Positions 36,798 through 47,335 of a DNA stretch of 64,000 nucleotides are shown in pieces. The stretch is from positions 124,001 through 188,000 of the forward strand of contig CAMBIX010000001.1 of NCBI GenBank assembly GCA_945867815.1, written 5' to 3'. Positions within the stretch are counted from its first letter, which is position 1, and every line of letters begins with the position of its first letter. Made by a program: the position numbers and the translations under genes. The notes under the pieces were generated by a model, which was not told the origin of the DNA, made no database searches, and worked only from the letters and a program-made list of their open reading frames with translations. This DNA comes from an uncultured Veillonellaceae bacterium. Lineage in GTDB: Bacteria; Bacillota; Negativicutes; Veillonellales; Veillonellaceae.

Positions 36798-39147
36798 GTC
36801 TATGTCTATAGCAATGAATATGAAGGTAGGAATAGAGCCTTTTACTGAAAAGGGAGATAAAGGGCTAGATAAAAAATCACATGCTGATTGGTATGAGAAA
36901 AAGTATGCGTCATCTAAGCCCCATATTTTTACTAAACAGGTAGATTGGCAGGAATGGACTTCTTATATTTTGCTTCTTCAGGTAACAGGGGGAGGTTTAT
37001 ATTATGCTTTATTAGAGCCTATACGAATGCCTGTTTTTTTATGTATAAGCTTTGGGTTGGCTTATAGCATTTTGCTCCTTTATCAAGTATATAAACGGAT
37101 AGAAGTAAGAAAGATATATTTTATTTGGCTTATAAGTCTTATTTGTGTGGGGAGTCTTTTGACTGGTTTGGGTGGTTGGCAGGTAAAGCATTCTTTTGAT
37201 ACCTATCAAGGTGATACTGTCTATTTTTATAGAACGCCAGGCATTTATAGTTTAGTTGTGACAAGTGTACCACAGGTAATCGAGCGAGATGGCCGTTTAT
37301 ATTATCATCTGACAGGACAATTAAAAGCTTTGCAGCCAGATAAGGAAGCAGACCTATGGCTGCCTGCCTTTGGATGTATTACCGTAGATATGCTCTATCA
37401 AGGACAAGAGCTGCAAATTGGTGATAATCTTTATGTAAAAGGAGTCCTTAATCCACTTTCTCTTTATAAGGAAGAAGGAGAAATAGATAGACAGGCACGA
37501 GCTGTTAGCAGCCAACTTATTGGACGTATGTATGATGCGAGTCTAGTCTCTAATCAAGGGCTAATGGAAACGGATTGGTTAGAAATAGCGGCTTATAAGT
37601 GGCAGCGTTTTTTTGCTAATAGGAGAGCGGATTGCCAAGAGATACTTTTTAGTAACTTGCCCAGTGAAGAAGCACCTTTAGCACAGAGTTTATTATTAGG
37701 TGCGGATTATAATGATTTAGAAGGTGATATGGTAGACCGTTTTTCTACAACGGGTCTAATACATATTTTATCTGTGTCCGGTTCACATATTTCTTTGTTA
37801 TTGGGTGGTTTTCTTTTACTGGGGCGCTCCCTTGGTCTTTCTAAGAAAAAAGCGATTTTAATAGCCTTAACTGGTCTTGGATTTTATTGCGCCTTAGTTG
37901 GATTTTCACCGCCTGTGATAAGAGCCTCTCTTATGGGGTTATTAGGGGGGATAGGCCTTTTTACATCGCGAACCTATGCCATTCGACAGGCTTTAGTTAT
38001 TAGTGCCCTAATTAGTTTCTGGATAAATCCCTTAGCTATTTTTGATATTAGTTTTCAGCTGTCTTTCTTAGCGACGTTAGGTATTGTCTTATTCGGACAG
38101 ATTTTTTATCAACGATTACCTTTACGTTGGAGCTGGTTAAAAGGGCTGGTGGCCTTGAGCTTAAGTGCGCAAGTATTGTTGCTACCTTTGCAACTTTATT
38201 ATTTTCATATGTGGGGCCTAGGGACCTTGTTGACGTCTATTTTTGTGGCACCTTTGTTGGATATGGCTATTATATTGCTGGCTGGTGCTCTTTTTTTAAC
38301 CTTTTTTGGTTTTCCGTGGGCAGGATGGTTTTTTATTACCTGGATTTTAGAAGTTGCTTTGTTTATGCTTTATAGCATTTCTTCTTTGCCATATATGACT
38401 TTATGGTTACCAGCCTTGCCATTAGGGGCTATCGTAGCTTACTATATGGGTTGTTTTTCTTGGCCTTTTATGGTTAAAAAAGTAAGAAACCAATGGTCCT
38501 TCTTTTTGACATGTGTATTTTGTTTCACTTGTTTAGTAGGTGGCTGCCTATGGCAGTTATATAGGAGTACCTCTTTTTTGCATGTTATTCCTATACAATC
38601 GACACCTGTATTTTTTATAAGAGAAGCAGGCTTCGTAGGTAAGACTCTTTTGTACTTGCCAGCGGACACAAAAAGGGTAAGAGATGTGGATATAAAGCGA
38701 ATTGTATCTAGTCTACGTTCTTATGGATTGGTTTCAGTTGATGAGTATAGACTAGGAAAAGCGGATGAGGCAATCCTTTTGACAGCTCATAAAATTCAAG
38801 AGGCCCTAGCATCTGGTTGGGACGCATCAAGTCAACGGCAACGTTTCTATAAGGCGGATACCATAGTTAAGGAAGCAGGAAAAAATAAAAAAGGAGATGT
38901 AGGAGGAAAGGAAATGGCGTTAGCGATTCCCTATCGTTTAATAAAAAGTAAAATAATATATAGGGACGAATCCATTTGCTTGTCATGGTATAATAAGAAA
39001 AGTAAACAGGGCTGGCTCCAGATAGAGATTGGGGATAATCATTCCTTTGTATATTGGCCGTCTATAGGGCAGACGAATGAACTTGATCCAGCTGATGATA
39101 ATAGGTTTTTAGTCGGTAAAAGTAATCTTCCAGGCCTTACTTGGTAG
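36787..39147 (+). CDS. comEC: ComEC/Rec2 DNA-uptake channel with degenerate C-terminal domain
   Basis: Polytopic channel passing single-stranded DNA across the inner membrane, 786 residues. N-terminal OB-like region (about 110-240), then the competence domain with LLLGADYNDL, TGLIHILSVSGSHISLL and GFSPPVIRASLMG, many membrane helices. The C-terminal third, where relatives carry a metallo-beta-lactamase fold starting DVGQGD and containing HxDxDH, reads FLHVIPIQSTPVFFI and shows no such metal ligands. The GTG start has AAAGGA eight bases upstream inside comEA; ATG 36802 is an alternative. Confidence 0.92.
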   Translation: MSIKSMSIAMNMKVGIEPFTEKGDKGLDKKSHADWYEKKYASSKPHIFTKQVDWQEWTSYILLLQVTGGGLYYALLEPIRMPVFLCISFGLAYSILLLYQVYKRIEVRKIYFIWLISLICVGSLLTGLGGWQVKHSFDTYQGDTVYFYRTPGIYSLVVTSVPQVIERDGRLYYHLTGQLKALQPDKEADLWLPAFGCITVDMLYQGQELQIGDNLYVKGVLNPLSLYKEEGEIDRQARAVSSQLIGRMYDASLVSNQGLMETDWLEIAAYKWQRFFANRRADCQEILFSNLPSEEAPLAQSLLLGADYNDLEGDMVDRFSTTGLIHILSVSGSHISLLLGGFLLLGRSLGLSKKKAILIALTGLGFYCALVGFSPPVIRASLMGLLGGIGLFTSRTYAIRQALVISALISFWINPLAIFDISFQLSFLATLGIVLFGQIFYQRLPLRWSWLKGLVALSLSAQVLLLPLQLYYFHMWGLGTLLTSIFVAPLLDMAIILLAGALFLTFFGFPWAGWFFITWILEVALFMLYSISSLPYMTLWLPALPLGAIVAYYMGCFSWPFMVKKVRNQWSFFLTCVFCFTCLVGGCLWQLYRSTSFLHVIPIQSTPVFFIREAGFVGKTLLYLPADTKRVRDVDIKRIVSSLRSYGLVSVDEYRLGKADEAILLTAHKIQEALASGWDASSQRQRFYKADTIVKEAGKNKKGDVGGKEMALAIPYRLIKSKIIYRDESICLSWYNKKSKQGWLQIEIGDNHSFVYWPSIGQTNELDPADDNRFLVGKSNLPGLTW

Positions 39148-39160
39148 ACAAGGAGTTCTT

Positions 39161-40159
39161 GTGGCAGAGGTAACATTAATTTATGGTGATGAATCACAGT
39201 TAGTAACGGAAGCGCGGGATAAGAAAATAGCTTCTTGGGGTTCATTAGAGGTAGAGACAATTAGAGAAGAAGCTGGTTTGCCTGCCATGATGTCTGCCTT
39301 ATGTGAGGACTCTTTATTTGGTGGGGTTAAGGGACTAGTCCTTCTTAATCCTCCGATTTTTCAAAGGGCTAATCGCAAGGTGAGCCCTGAAGCAGATGAG
39401 TTAAGAACATTGCTTTTAAATTATAAAGGAGATAATCCGGTCCTTATTATTTATATGGATACGATTGATAAGCGCTTGTCTCTTAATAAGAAGTTTTTAG
39501 GGGCTGTTCCGAATGAATCTTGTAAGCGCTTGGAAGGGGCGGCTCTTATTCAATGGCTTACTCAATATTGTAAAAAGAATGGTTATCAGTTGACTCTTGA
39601 CGGTATAGAATATATGGAACACCTACTTGAAGTGTGGCAGGATGTGTCGGTTACTTTTTTGCGGACAGAATTTGATCGTTTCTTTTTGCAATTAGGTGAT
39701 ACAAAGGAAATTGATAAAAATTTTTTATTAGCCAATAGCAGTTCTTACAGTGCTAAAAATATTTTTCTCTTTAAGGAAGCTTTACTTCATGGTGATGCAC
39801 ACACCTTAGAAGAGTTATTTCCCTATATGTTATCATATAAAGAGATTAATCGGGCTATGTCGTATATAGAAGGGCAGTTACGTTTGCAGCTTTTAGTTAG
39901 TGAGTGTCAAGCAGCAGGGTATAGTCAACGGCAAATAGAATCTTTAGTGAAAGAGTATGATTCTAAGATAAAGACTTATCCAATAAGATTAGCTTTTAGA
40001 GAGACGCGATTTGTATCTGTTGATGGATTAAAGAGATTACTTTATGACTTATATGAGATTGTTTATAAGAACCGAACGGAACAATTAGATATGTGGCGGT
40101 TTCGAGATGCTTGTTTAGCTTATTGTTATAAGATACAAGAGGTTCGACACCAGAGATAA
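39161..40159 (+). CDS. holA: DNA polymerase III delta subunit
   Basis: Clamp-loader subunit that opens the beta clamp. 332 residues; YGDESQLVTEARDKKI at the start, GGVKGLVLLNPP, a central FEGAALIQWL-like segment (RLEGAALIQWL) and the helical collar domain including FLFKEALLHGDAHTLEELFPYML. The GTG start at 39161 has AAGGAG upstream. It lies 13 bases after comEC, an arrangement also common in other Firmicutes. Confidence 0.93.
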   Translation: MAEVTLIYGDESQLVTEARDKKIASWGSLEVETIREEAGLPAMMSALCEDSLFGGVKGLVLLNPPIFQRANRKVSPEADELRTLLLNYKGDNPVLIIYMDTIDKRLSLNKKFLGAVPNESCKRLEGAALIQWLTQYCKKNGYQLTLDGIEYMEHLLEVWQDVSVTFLRTEFDRFFLQLGDTKEIDKNFLLANSSSYSAKNIFLFKEALLHGDAHTLEELFPYMLSYKEINRAMSYIEGQLRLQLLVSECQAAGYSQRQIESLVKEYDSKIKTYPIRLAFRETRFVSVDGLKRLLYDLYEIVYKNRTEQLDMWRFRDACLAYCYKIQEVRHQR

Positions 40160-40191
40160 GTAGTAGGAAAGTGGAAGTGCGGAGACATAAA

Positions 40192-43100
40192 ATGAAAGTT
40201 AGATATCATGTTGTATCTAAACAAGGACATAAGCCAGCTTTTTATATTGATGCGGATAAAGAAGCTGTCGCTATAAAAGCAGTAACACATTCTTTTACTG
40301 CTTTAGAAAAATTACAGGCACGTATGGATGCGTGGTATAAGACTAGGGGGATAGAGGTAAAAAAGGATAGCTTGGCAGATTCTGATCTTTTCTATCGTTG
40401 GAGTGGTGATAAGGATTATGATGAACTTCTTCATGCTTGCTATTCGTCAGGTGGTTGTGGTGTCGATGAACTTATTGAAGAAATAGAACGCTGTCAAAAG
40501 GAGAAATTAATGGCGCAAGGGCTTTCGGAAGAGGAAGCAGAGAAAGAAATTAATCCTTCACCAGATTTTGATACCTATGGCTTTGTAGAAGATGATGTAG
40601 AGGATAATCCAGCAAATACCTTTGATGATGGGGATTTTGCGCCCTTTGCGGATAGTACGGCTACGGCATTGCCTATTTATGATGTAAAACCAGTGACTGT
40701 AAATTATGTGGCAACAAAGCCGGTAAAGGCGGCTGCTTCGTCAGATTCAGCTTATGGTAAAGGCGGTGGAGGTAAGTATCGCCGCAAGAAGAATGTAACG
40801 GATCCAGGTATGCTCTTAGGACGAAATTTCTCAGGGGATCCGGTTTCTATTATTAACCAAATGGATACGGGGCGGAATATTATTTTCCGAGGCATTGTTA
40901 ATGGTATCGAAATTCGTCCGTTAAAGAGTGGCACGGCTCTTTTACAGGGACATATTGTTGATAAGACCAATAGTATTCATTTTACCAAGTTCATGGATTC
41001 AGAAGATGAGGCTAAGGTGTTAGCCAGTGCTTTAACAGGGTTTGGCAAGTTTACTTTTGATAAAAATATATGGACATTTAAAGATGCGGCAGCAGCTAAA
41101 GCTAAACATCTCCTGGTACAGGGTAATGTGATTTATGATGATCGTTTTGAACATGACTATGTATTTGACTTACGTAGTGCCAAGGACATAAAAGCAGAAA
41201 ATGTAAGAACAGAAGATAGAGAAGATTCTCGTGTTGAACTGCATTTACATACGCGTATGAGCGATAAGGACGCCTTAGTTGATGTAAAAGAATTAATTTC
41301 TCGCGTTAAGGAATGGGGGCATCCGGCGGTAGCTATTACAGACCATGGTGTGGTGCAGACCTTTCCTTTAGCCCAAGCGTTGGCAGCGGAAAAGGGCGTT
41401 AAGATTATTTATGGTATGGAAGGCTATTTAGTTGACGATGATAATATGAGTAAACGCTACCATATTATTTTATTAGCTAAGAACATGGTTGGATTGCGTA
41501 ACTTGTATAAACTGACGACTATGTCTCATTTGTGCTATTATAAGCGGCGTCCTTGTCTGCCCCGGTCTGTTATTGAAGATTATAGGGAAGGTTTGCTTTT
41601 AGGATCAGCTTGTGTTTTGGGCGAATTGATGCAAAATATCATAGCTGGTGCTTCTAAGGAACGTCTGTTAGAGATAGCTTCTTTTTATGATTATTTGGAA
41701 ATTCAGCCTTTATGTAATAATGAATTCTTAGTGCGCAGTCAGAAAGTGCCTGACGAAGAAGCCCTTATTGATATGGATAAGACTATTATTGAATTAGGGG
41801 ATGCTTTGCAGAAACCAGTTGTTGCGACTTGTGACGTTCATTTTTTAGACCCAGAAGATAAGGTGTATCGAGAAATTATGCTGACTGCTGTGGGTATGAA
41901 GGATGCTAAGTATCAGCCTGATTTGTATTTACGTACAACCGATGAGATGTTAAAAGAATTTTCCTATTTAGGAGAAGAAAAGGCCTATGAAGTGGTTGTT
42001 ACTAATTCACGTCGTATCAATGACAGCATTGAAGATATAAAGCCTTTACCAGATGGTACCTATTCACCTAAAATTGAAGGGGCCGAAGAAGCCTTGAGTG
42101 ATATGTGTTATAAAAAGGCAAAGCGAATTTATGGTGATCCTTTGCCTAAGGTTGTGCAGGACCGGTTAGACTACGAATTGTCTAACATTATTGGTCATGG
42201 GTTTGCCGTTTTGTACTATATTGCGCATAAACTAGTAAAGAAGTCTCTAGATGATGGGTATTTGGTAGGGTCTCGTGGATCTGTTGGCTCTTCTTTTGTT
42301 GCTACTATGGCGGATATTACAGAAGTAAATCCTTTGCCGCCTCACTATATCTGCCCTAAGTGTAAACATAGCGAATTTTTCTTAAAAGGAGAATATGCAG
42401 GCGGTTTTGATTTGCCACGTAAAAAATGTCCTGACTGTGGCACCGAAATGGATATGAATGGTCATGACATTCCCTTTGCTATTTTTATGGGTTTTAATGG
42501 GGATAAGGTGCCAGATATTGATTTAAATTTCTCTGGTGATTATCAGCCACGAGCTCATAAGTACACAGAAGAATTGTTTGGTCGTGATAATGTATTTAGG
42601 GCTGGTACAATTGGTACGATTGCACAAAAAACAGCGGTTGGGTATGCCCGTAAGTATGCAGAAGTCAATGGTCTTCAAGTACGAAAGGGATTTTTAGAGC
42701 GTTTAGCTGAAGGGGTAGCTGGCGTAAAAAATACGACGGGCCAACATCCGGGCGGTATCGTTGTATGTCCAAGGGATATGGATATTCATGAATTTACTCC
42801 TGTCCAGTATCCAGCTAATAAGAAAGATAGTGGCATTATTACGACTCACTTTGATTTCCATTCTTTTGAAGGACGTATTACTAAGCTGGATATCCTGGGA
42901 CATGATGATCCTACCATTATTCGTATGTTAGAAGATATTACTGGTGTTGATGCAAAGACTATACCTTTTGATGATAAAAAAGTATTAAGTTTATTTTCTT
43001 CGACGGAAGCCATTGGGTTAACGCCAGAACAACTGCAAGGAGATAAGGTAGCCTCCTTAGCGGTACCTGAATGTGGGACGAGTTTTGTACGGCGTATGCT

Positions 43101-43971
43101 GGAAGATTCTAAACCGCAATGTTTTTCTGATATTGTTCGTATATCTGGCTTTTCTCATGGGACTAATGTATGGCTTGATAATGCGCAAACTTTGATTAAG
43201 GATGGCACGTGTAAGTTGAATGAAGCGATTTCAACGCGTGATGATGTGATGAACTATTTGCTGCATCGAGATATTACACCACTCACTTGTTTCTCTGTTA
43301 TGGAAAATGTTCGTAAAGGGCGGGGCATTGAAAAGAAGAACAAGCAAGGTGAACCAATTACTAACTACGAAGAACAAATGCGAGAAGGCGGTGTGCCAGA
43401 ATGGTTTATTACAGCTTGCAAAAAGATAGGCTATTTGTTCCCGCGGGCGCATGCCGTAGCCTATGTAATGATGGCCTTTCGTATTGCTTGGTTTAAGATT
43501 AATTATCCTCTGGCTTTTTATGCAGCTTATTTCTCTATTCGTGCTAAGGCCTTTGATGTGCGGGTTATGCAGGGAACGATTGAAGAACAATTAGCTGAGT
43601 TCAAGCGCCTGCGTCGCTTAGAAGATGAACATAAGGCGGGACCACGGGATAAGGACATGATTAGTGCCCTTGAAGTATCCATGGAAATGGTACAACGTGG
43701 CTATCAGTTTAGTAATGTTAGTCTTTTACATTCTGAGGCTAAGCGTTTTCAGATACGAGACGGTAAATTATTGCCGCCTTTATTGGCTGTTGACAGCTTA
43801 GGGGAAAAGGTGGCTTTATCTATTATCAGTGAACGAGAAAAACGACCTTTTGTATCGATAAAAGAATTACAGCAGCGATGCAAGGTGTCGCAAACGATTA
43901 TTGAAACTATGCGCGAACTGGATTGTTTGGATGGCTTGCCAGAAGATGCACAGATGAGTCTTTTTGGTTAA
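40192..43971 (+). CDS. polC: PolC-type DNA polymerase III alpha subunit lacking a visible exonuclease insert
   Basis: Replicative polymerase, about 1259 residues. Domains: N-terminal region (1-200), OB fold (about 215-325), PHP (VELHLHTRMSDKDA near 347, AITDHG), zinc module CPKCK and CPDCG (about 720-750), active site PDIDLNFSGDYQ (about 773), HPGGIVVCP, HFDFHSFEG and LDILGHDDPT. Standard PolC carries a 3'-5' exonuclease inserted in PHP after YGMEGYLVDD; here the sequence continues directly with MSKRYHIILLAKN, and the protein is about 170 residues shorter than Bacillus PolC. ATG 40192 has CGGAG at good spacing; GTG 40171 is an alternative. Confidence 0.95.
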   Translation: MKVRYHVVSKQGHKPAFYIDADKEAVAIKAVTHSFTALEKLQARMDAWYKTRGIEVKKDSLADSDLFYRWSGDKDYDELLHACYSSGGCGVDELIEEIERCQKEKLMAQGLSEEEAEKEINPSPDFDTYGFVEDDVEDNPANTFDDGDFAPFADSTATALPIYDVKPVTVNYVATKPVKAAASSDSAYGKGGGGKYRRKKNVTDPGMLLGRNFSGDPVSIINQMDTGRNIIFRGIVNGIEIRPLKSGTALLQGHIVDKTNSIHFTKFMDSEDEAKVLASALTGFGKFTFDKNIWTFKDAAAAKAKHLLVQGNVIYDDRFEHDYVFDLRSAKDIKAENVRTEDREDSRVELHLHTRMSDKDALVDVKELISRVKEWGHPAVAITDHGVVQTFPLAQALAAEKGVKIIYGMEGYLVDDDNMSKRYHIILLAKNMVGLRNLYKLTTMSHLCYYKRRPCLPRSVIEDYREGLLLGSACVLGELMQNIIAGASKERLLEIASFYDYLEIQPLCNNEFLVRSQKVPDEEALIDMDKTIIELGDALQKPVVATCDVHFLDPEDKVYREIMLTAVGMKDAKYQPDLYLRTTDEMLKEFSYLGEEKAYEVVVTNSRRINDSIEDIKPLPDGTYSPKIEGAEEALSDMCYKKAKRIYGDPLPKVVQDRLDYELSNIIGHGFAVLYYIAHKLVKKSLDDGYLVGSRGSVGSSFVATMADITEVNPLPPHYICPKCKHSEFFLKGEYAGGFDLPRKKCPDCGTEMDMNGHDIPFAIFMGFNGDKVPDIDLNFSGDYQPRAHKYTEELFGRDNVFRAGTIGTIAQKTAVGYARKYAEVNGLQVRKGFLERLAEGVAGVKNTTGQHPGGIVVCPRDMDIHEFTPVQYPANKKDSGIITTHFDFHSFEGRITKLDILGHDDPTIIRMLEDITGVDAKTIPFDDKKVLSLFSSTEAIGLTPEQLQGDKVASLAVPECGTSFVRRMLEDSKPQCFSDIVRISGFSHGTNVWLDNAQTLIKDGTCKLNEAISTRDDVMNYLLHRDITPLTCFSVMENVRKGRGIEKKNKQGEPITNYEEQMREGGVPEWFITACKKIGYLFPRAHAVAYVMMAFRIAWFKINYPLAFYAAYFSIRAKAFDVRVMQGTIEEQLAEFKRLRRLEDEHKAGPRDKDMISALEVSMEMVQRGYQFSNVSLLHSEAKRFQIRDGKLLPPLLAVDSLGEKVALSIISEREKRPFVSIKELQQRCKVSQTIIETMRELDCLDGLPEDAQMSLFG

Positions 43972-43976
43972 ATGGC

Positions 43977-44006
43977 TTGCATAGAAAAATAAATTTGTGC
44001 TATACT
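43977..44006 (+). promoter_or_regulatory. Promoter of the rpsB operon
   Basis: TTGCAT (43977-43982) and TATACT (44001-44006) are 18 bases apart, placing the transcript start about 150 bases before rpsB. Confidence 0.65.
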
Positions 44007-44037
44007 CATTAAGTATGATATGACATACATATAGTAG

Positions 44038-44150
44038 CGTATTTTGTCGAGTCATCTTAGAAGGACTTGATGAAATACGAGTACACACGCATACGGATTA
44101 TGGAACTGTTTCCACTTTTGGATATCCCATAATATGAAGATGCGGCGGAT
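44038..44150 (+). promoter_or_regulatory. Structured 5' leader of rpsB (candidate S2 autoregulatory leader)
   Basis: Two hairpins fill the leader. The first has CGTATTT/AAATACG (44038-44079) with inner CGAGTC/GACTTG. The second has GATTATGG/CCATAAT (44096-44133) framed by GCAT/ATGC (44089-44143). Ribosomal-protein leaders upstream of rpsB are known in several bacteria; matching this one to a known family was not possible by eye. Confidence 0.5.
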
Positions 44151-44170
44151 TAAAAACAGGAGGTGCCCTC

Positions 44171-44929
44171 ATGGCAGTAGTAGCAATGAAACAATTATTA
44201 GAAGCAGGTGTTCATTTCGGACATCAGACTCGTCGTTGGAATCCTAAAATGGCTAAGTTCATTTTTACGGAACGCAACGGTATTTATATTATCGACTTAC
44301 AGAAAACAGTTCAGAAGTTAGATGAAGCTTATGAATTCTTACGTGAAACAGCGCAAGCTGGTAAAGTTATCTTGTTTGTTGGTACAAAGAAACAAGCACA
44401 AGAAGCAATTAAAGAAGAAGCAGAACGCGCTAACATGTTCTATGTAAATGAACGTTGGTTAGGCGGTATGATGACTAACTATAAAACAATTGAAACACGT
44501 GTAAAACGGTTAAAACAATTGGAAAAAATGGCTGAAGATGGCACTTTTGAAGTATTACCAAAGAAAGAAGTTATCGGTCTTCGTCATGAAATGGAAAAAT
44601 TAGAAAAATACTTAGGCGGTATTAAGGATATGCCAGAAATGCCAGGCGCTTTATTCGTTATCGATCCTAAGAAAGAACGTATTGCTATTGCAGAAGCTAA
44701 AAAATTAGGTATTCCTGTTGTAGCTACTGTTGATACGAACTGCGATCCAGACGAAATTGATTACCCAATTCCAGCTAATGATGACGCTATTCGTGCCGTT
44801 AAGTTGTTAGCTCATAGCATGGCTGATGCTATTCTTGAAGGCCGTCAGGGTCAGCAGGTAGCAGCTGATGATAGAGAAGAAGCAAGTGATGAAGATTCTC
44901 GTGAAATGTTAAAGAATAGCCGCGGCTAA
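44171..44929 (+). CDS. rpsB: 30S ribosomal protein S2
   Basis: 252 residues; [19 protein letters not shown] at the start, [36 protein letters not shown] and [27 protein letters not shown] are diagnostic. AGGAGGTG precedes the ATG. Heads the rpsB-tsf pair. Confidence 0.99.
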   Translation: MAVVAMKQLLEAGVHFGHQTRRWNPKMAKFIFTERNGIYIIDLQKTVQKLDEAYEFLRETAQAGKVILFVGTKKQAQEAIKEEAERANMFYVNERWLGGMMTNYKTIETRVKRLKQLEKMAEDGTFEVLPKKEVIGLRHEMEKLEKYLGGIKDMPEMPGALFVIDPKKERIAIAEAKKLGIPVVATVDTNCDPDEIDYPIPANDDAIRAVKLLAHSMADAILEGRQGQQVAADDREEASDEDSREMLKNSRG

Positions 44930-45011
44930 TCGGATTTGATTCATCGATACAAGTTATGGATAAATACAGCGAGACTTTCTGCCTCGTTGTCACATATGGG
45001 AGGACATTATA

Positions 45012-45689
45012 ATGGCAATTACTGCTGCTCAGGTAAAGGAATTACGTGAATTGACAGGCGCAGGTATGATGGACTGCAAAAAGGTGTTAACAGAAACTGA
45101 TGGAGACATTCAAAAAGCAGTTGATTTACTTCGTGAAAAAGGCTTAGCTGCTGCGGCTAAAAAAGCAGGCCGTGTAGCTGCTGAAGGTGTAGTAACATCT
45201 TATATTCATGGTGGTGGACGTATTGGTGTTTTAGTTGAAGTTAACTGTGAAACAGACTTCGTTGCTAAGACAGATGCATTCCAGGCATTGGCAAAGGATA
45301 TTGCTATGCAGATTGCTGCTGTTAATCCATTATACTTAAAACGTGAAGACGTGCCTGAAAGCGTTATCGCGCATGAAAAAGAAGTATTGTTACAGCAGGC
45401 AAAACAAGAAGCTGAAGAAGATGCTAAAGCAGGCCGTAAGCCAAAACCAGATGCTGTTATTGAAAAAATGGTTAATGGCCGTATTGAAAAATACTATAAA
45501 GAAAATTGCTTGTTAGAACAAGTATTCATTAAAGACAGCAATATGACAGTAACAGATGTTATCAATGAAAATATTGCTAAGATTGGTGAAAACATCAATG
45601 TTCGTCGGTATGTTCGTTATCAGTTAGGCGAAGGTCTTGAAAAACGTAATGATGACTTCGTTGCTGAAGTTATGGCATCCATTAAATAA
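45012..45689 (+). CDS. tsf: Elongation factor Ts (short form)
   Basis: Nucleotide exchange factor for EF-Tu, 225 residues; the E. coli protein has about 283. UBA-like N-terminus with [16 protein letters not shown], core [14 protein letters not shown] with the Asp-Phe that contacts EF-Tu, then a shortened second half ending [16 protein letters not shown]. Short EF-Ts forms are known in other bacteria. GGGAGGA precedes the ATG. Confidence 0.98.
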   Translation: MAITAAQVKELRELTGAGMMDCKKVLTETDGDIQKAVDLLREKGLAAAAKKAGRVAAEGVVTSYIHGGGRIGVLVEVNCETDFVAKTDAFQALAKDIAMQIAAVNPLYLKREDVPESVIAHEKEVLLQQAKQEAEEDAKAGRKPKPDAVIEKMVNGRIEKYYKENCLLEQVFIKDSNMTVTDVINENIAKIGENINVRRYVRYQLGEGLEKRNDDFVAEVMASIK

Positions 45690-45699
45690 GTAAGACTGA

Positions 45700-45733
45700 A
45701 ATAAGAGAACGCAACTTGTGTTCTCTTATTTTT
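45700..45733 (+). terminator. Terminator or attenuator after tsf
   Basis: AATAAGAGAAC and GTTCTCTTATT form an 11-bp stem followed by TTT, immediately before the pyrH Shine-Dalgarno (AGGAGGAG). Some readthrough into pyrH is likely as no separate promoter is evident. Confidence 0.75.
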
Positions 45734-45735
45734 AA

Positions 45736-46490
<755 letters not shown>

Positions 46491-46491
<1 letters not shown>

Positions 46492-47051
46492 TGGATATTC
46501 AGGCATTAGTTACTCGTGAAGAAGAACGTATGGACAAGTCGATTGCGTCCTTACGTCATGAATATGCATCAATTCGGACGGGGCGAGCTAGTACGGCTTT
46601 ACTTGATTCGATTCAGGTGGATTACTATGGTACACCAACGCCTATCAATCAGGTGGCTAATATTTCAGTGCCAGAACCACGCATGTTGTTGATTACACCG
46701 TGGGAAAAATCTATGATTGGACCTATTGGTAAGGCTATTATGCAGTCTGACTTAGGTTTAAATCCTAATAATGATGGCGCAGCTATTCGCCTTGTTATTC
46801 CTCAATTGACAGAAGAACGACGTAAAGAAATTGTTAAAGTCGTATCTAAACAAGCCGAAGAAGCAAAAGTAGCTATTCGCAATATTCGTCGTGATGCGAA
46901 TGATGCGATTAAAAAAGAAGAAAAAGCAAAGACGATTACGACCGATGAATCGAAAGATGGGCAAGATCGTATTCAAAAGTTGACAGATAAAAAGATTAAG
47001 GCCATTGATCAATTGAAGGCAGCTAAGGAAGAGGATGTATTAAAGGTCTAA
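46491..47051 (+). CDS. frr: Ribosome recycling factor
   Basis: 186 residues with the family pattern: SLRHEYASIRTGRAST, VDYYGTPTPINQVANI, PWEKSMIGPIGKAI, NDGAAIRLVIPQLTEERRK and RNIRRDANDAIKK. Splits post-termination ribosomes with EF-G. TAATG overlap with pyrH upstream and with the small gene downstream. Confidence 0.98.
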
Positions 47052-47335
47052 TGAAGATTACGGATACAGTTGGGCTTCCTTGGTTACTTGTAAAAAAAGA
47101 ATTAGATGCAAGAGGAATACCTTATAAGACAGAAGAGGGAAAAGCGTTTAATCGCTTTTTCCCTATTTCTCTAGTCGGCTACTATATAGGCCGGGTACAA
47201 AAGAAAGAGTCGGGGTATACATTCTTGCTCTACAGACCGATGGTTTATAGTGAATTTGAGACCTGTAAAGAGGTTACATATGTTAACAAAATTATTTGGG
47301 ACGAAGTCGACAGCAAGTCAGATTTTAGATCCTAA
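47051..47335 (+). CDS. Small hypothetical protein between frr and uppS
   Basis: A 94-residue protein I do not recognise. Its ATG overlaps the frr stop (TAATG) and its 3' end overlaps the uppS start region by about 56 bases in another frame, both signs of genuine coupled translation. It has no signal peptide or membrane span; a short hydrophobic stretch (RFFPISLVGYYIGRV) and several aromatic residues stand out. Its place in the usually invariant frr-uppS gap suggests a lineage-specific accessory. Confidence 0.7.
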   Translation: MKITDTVGLPWLLVKKELDARGIPYKTEEGKAFNRFFPISLVGYYIGRVQKKESGYTFLLYRPMVYSEFETCKEVTYVNKIIWDEVDSKSDFRS

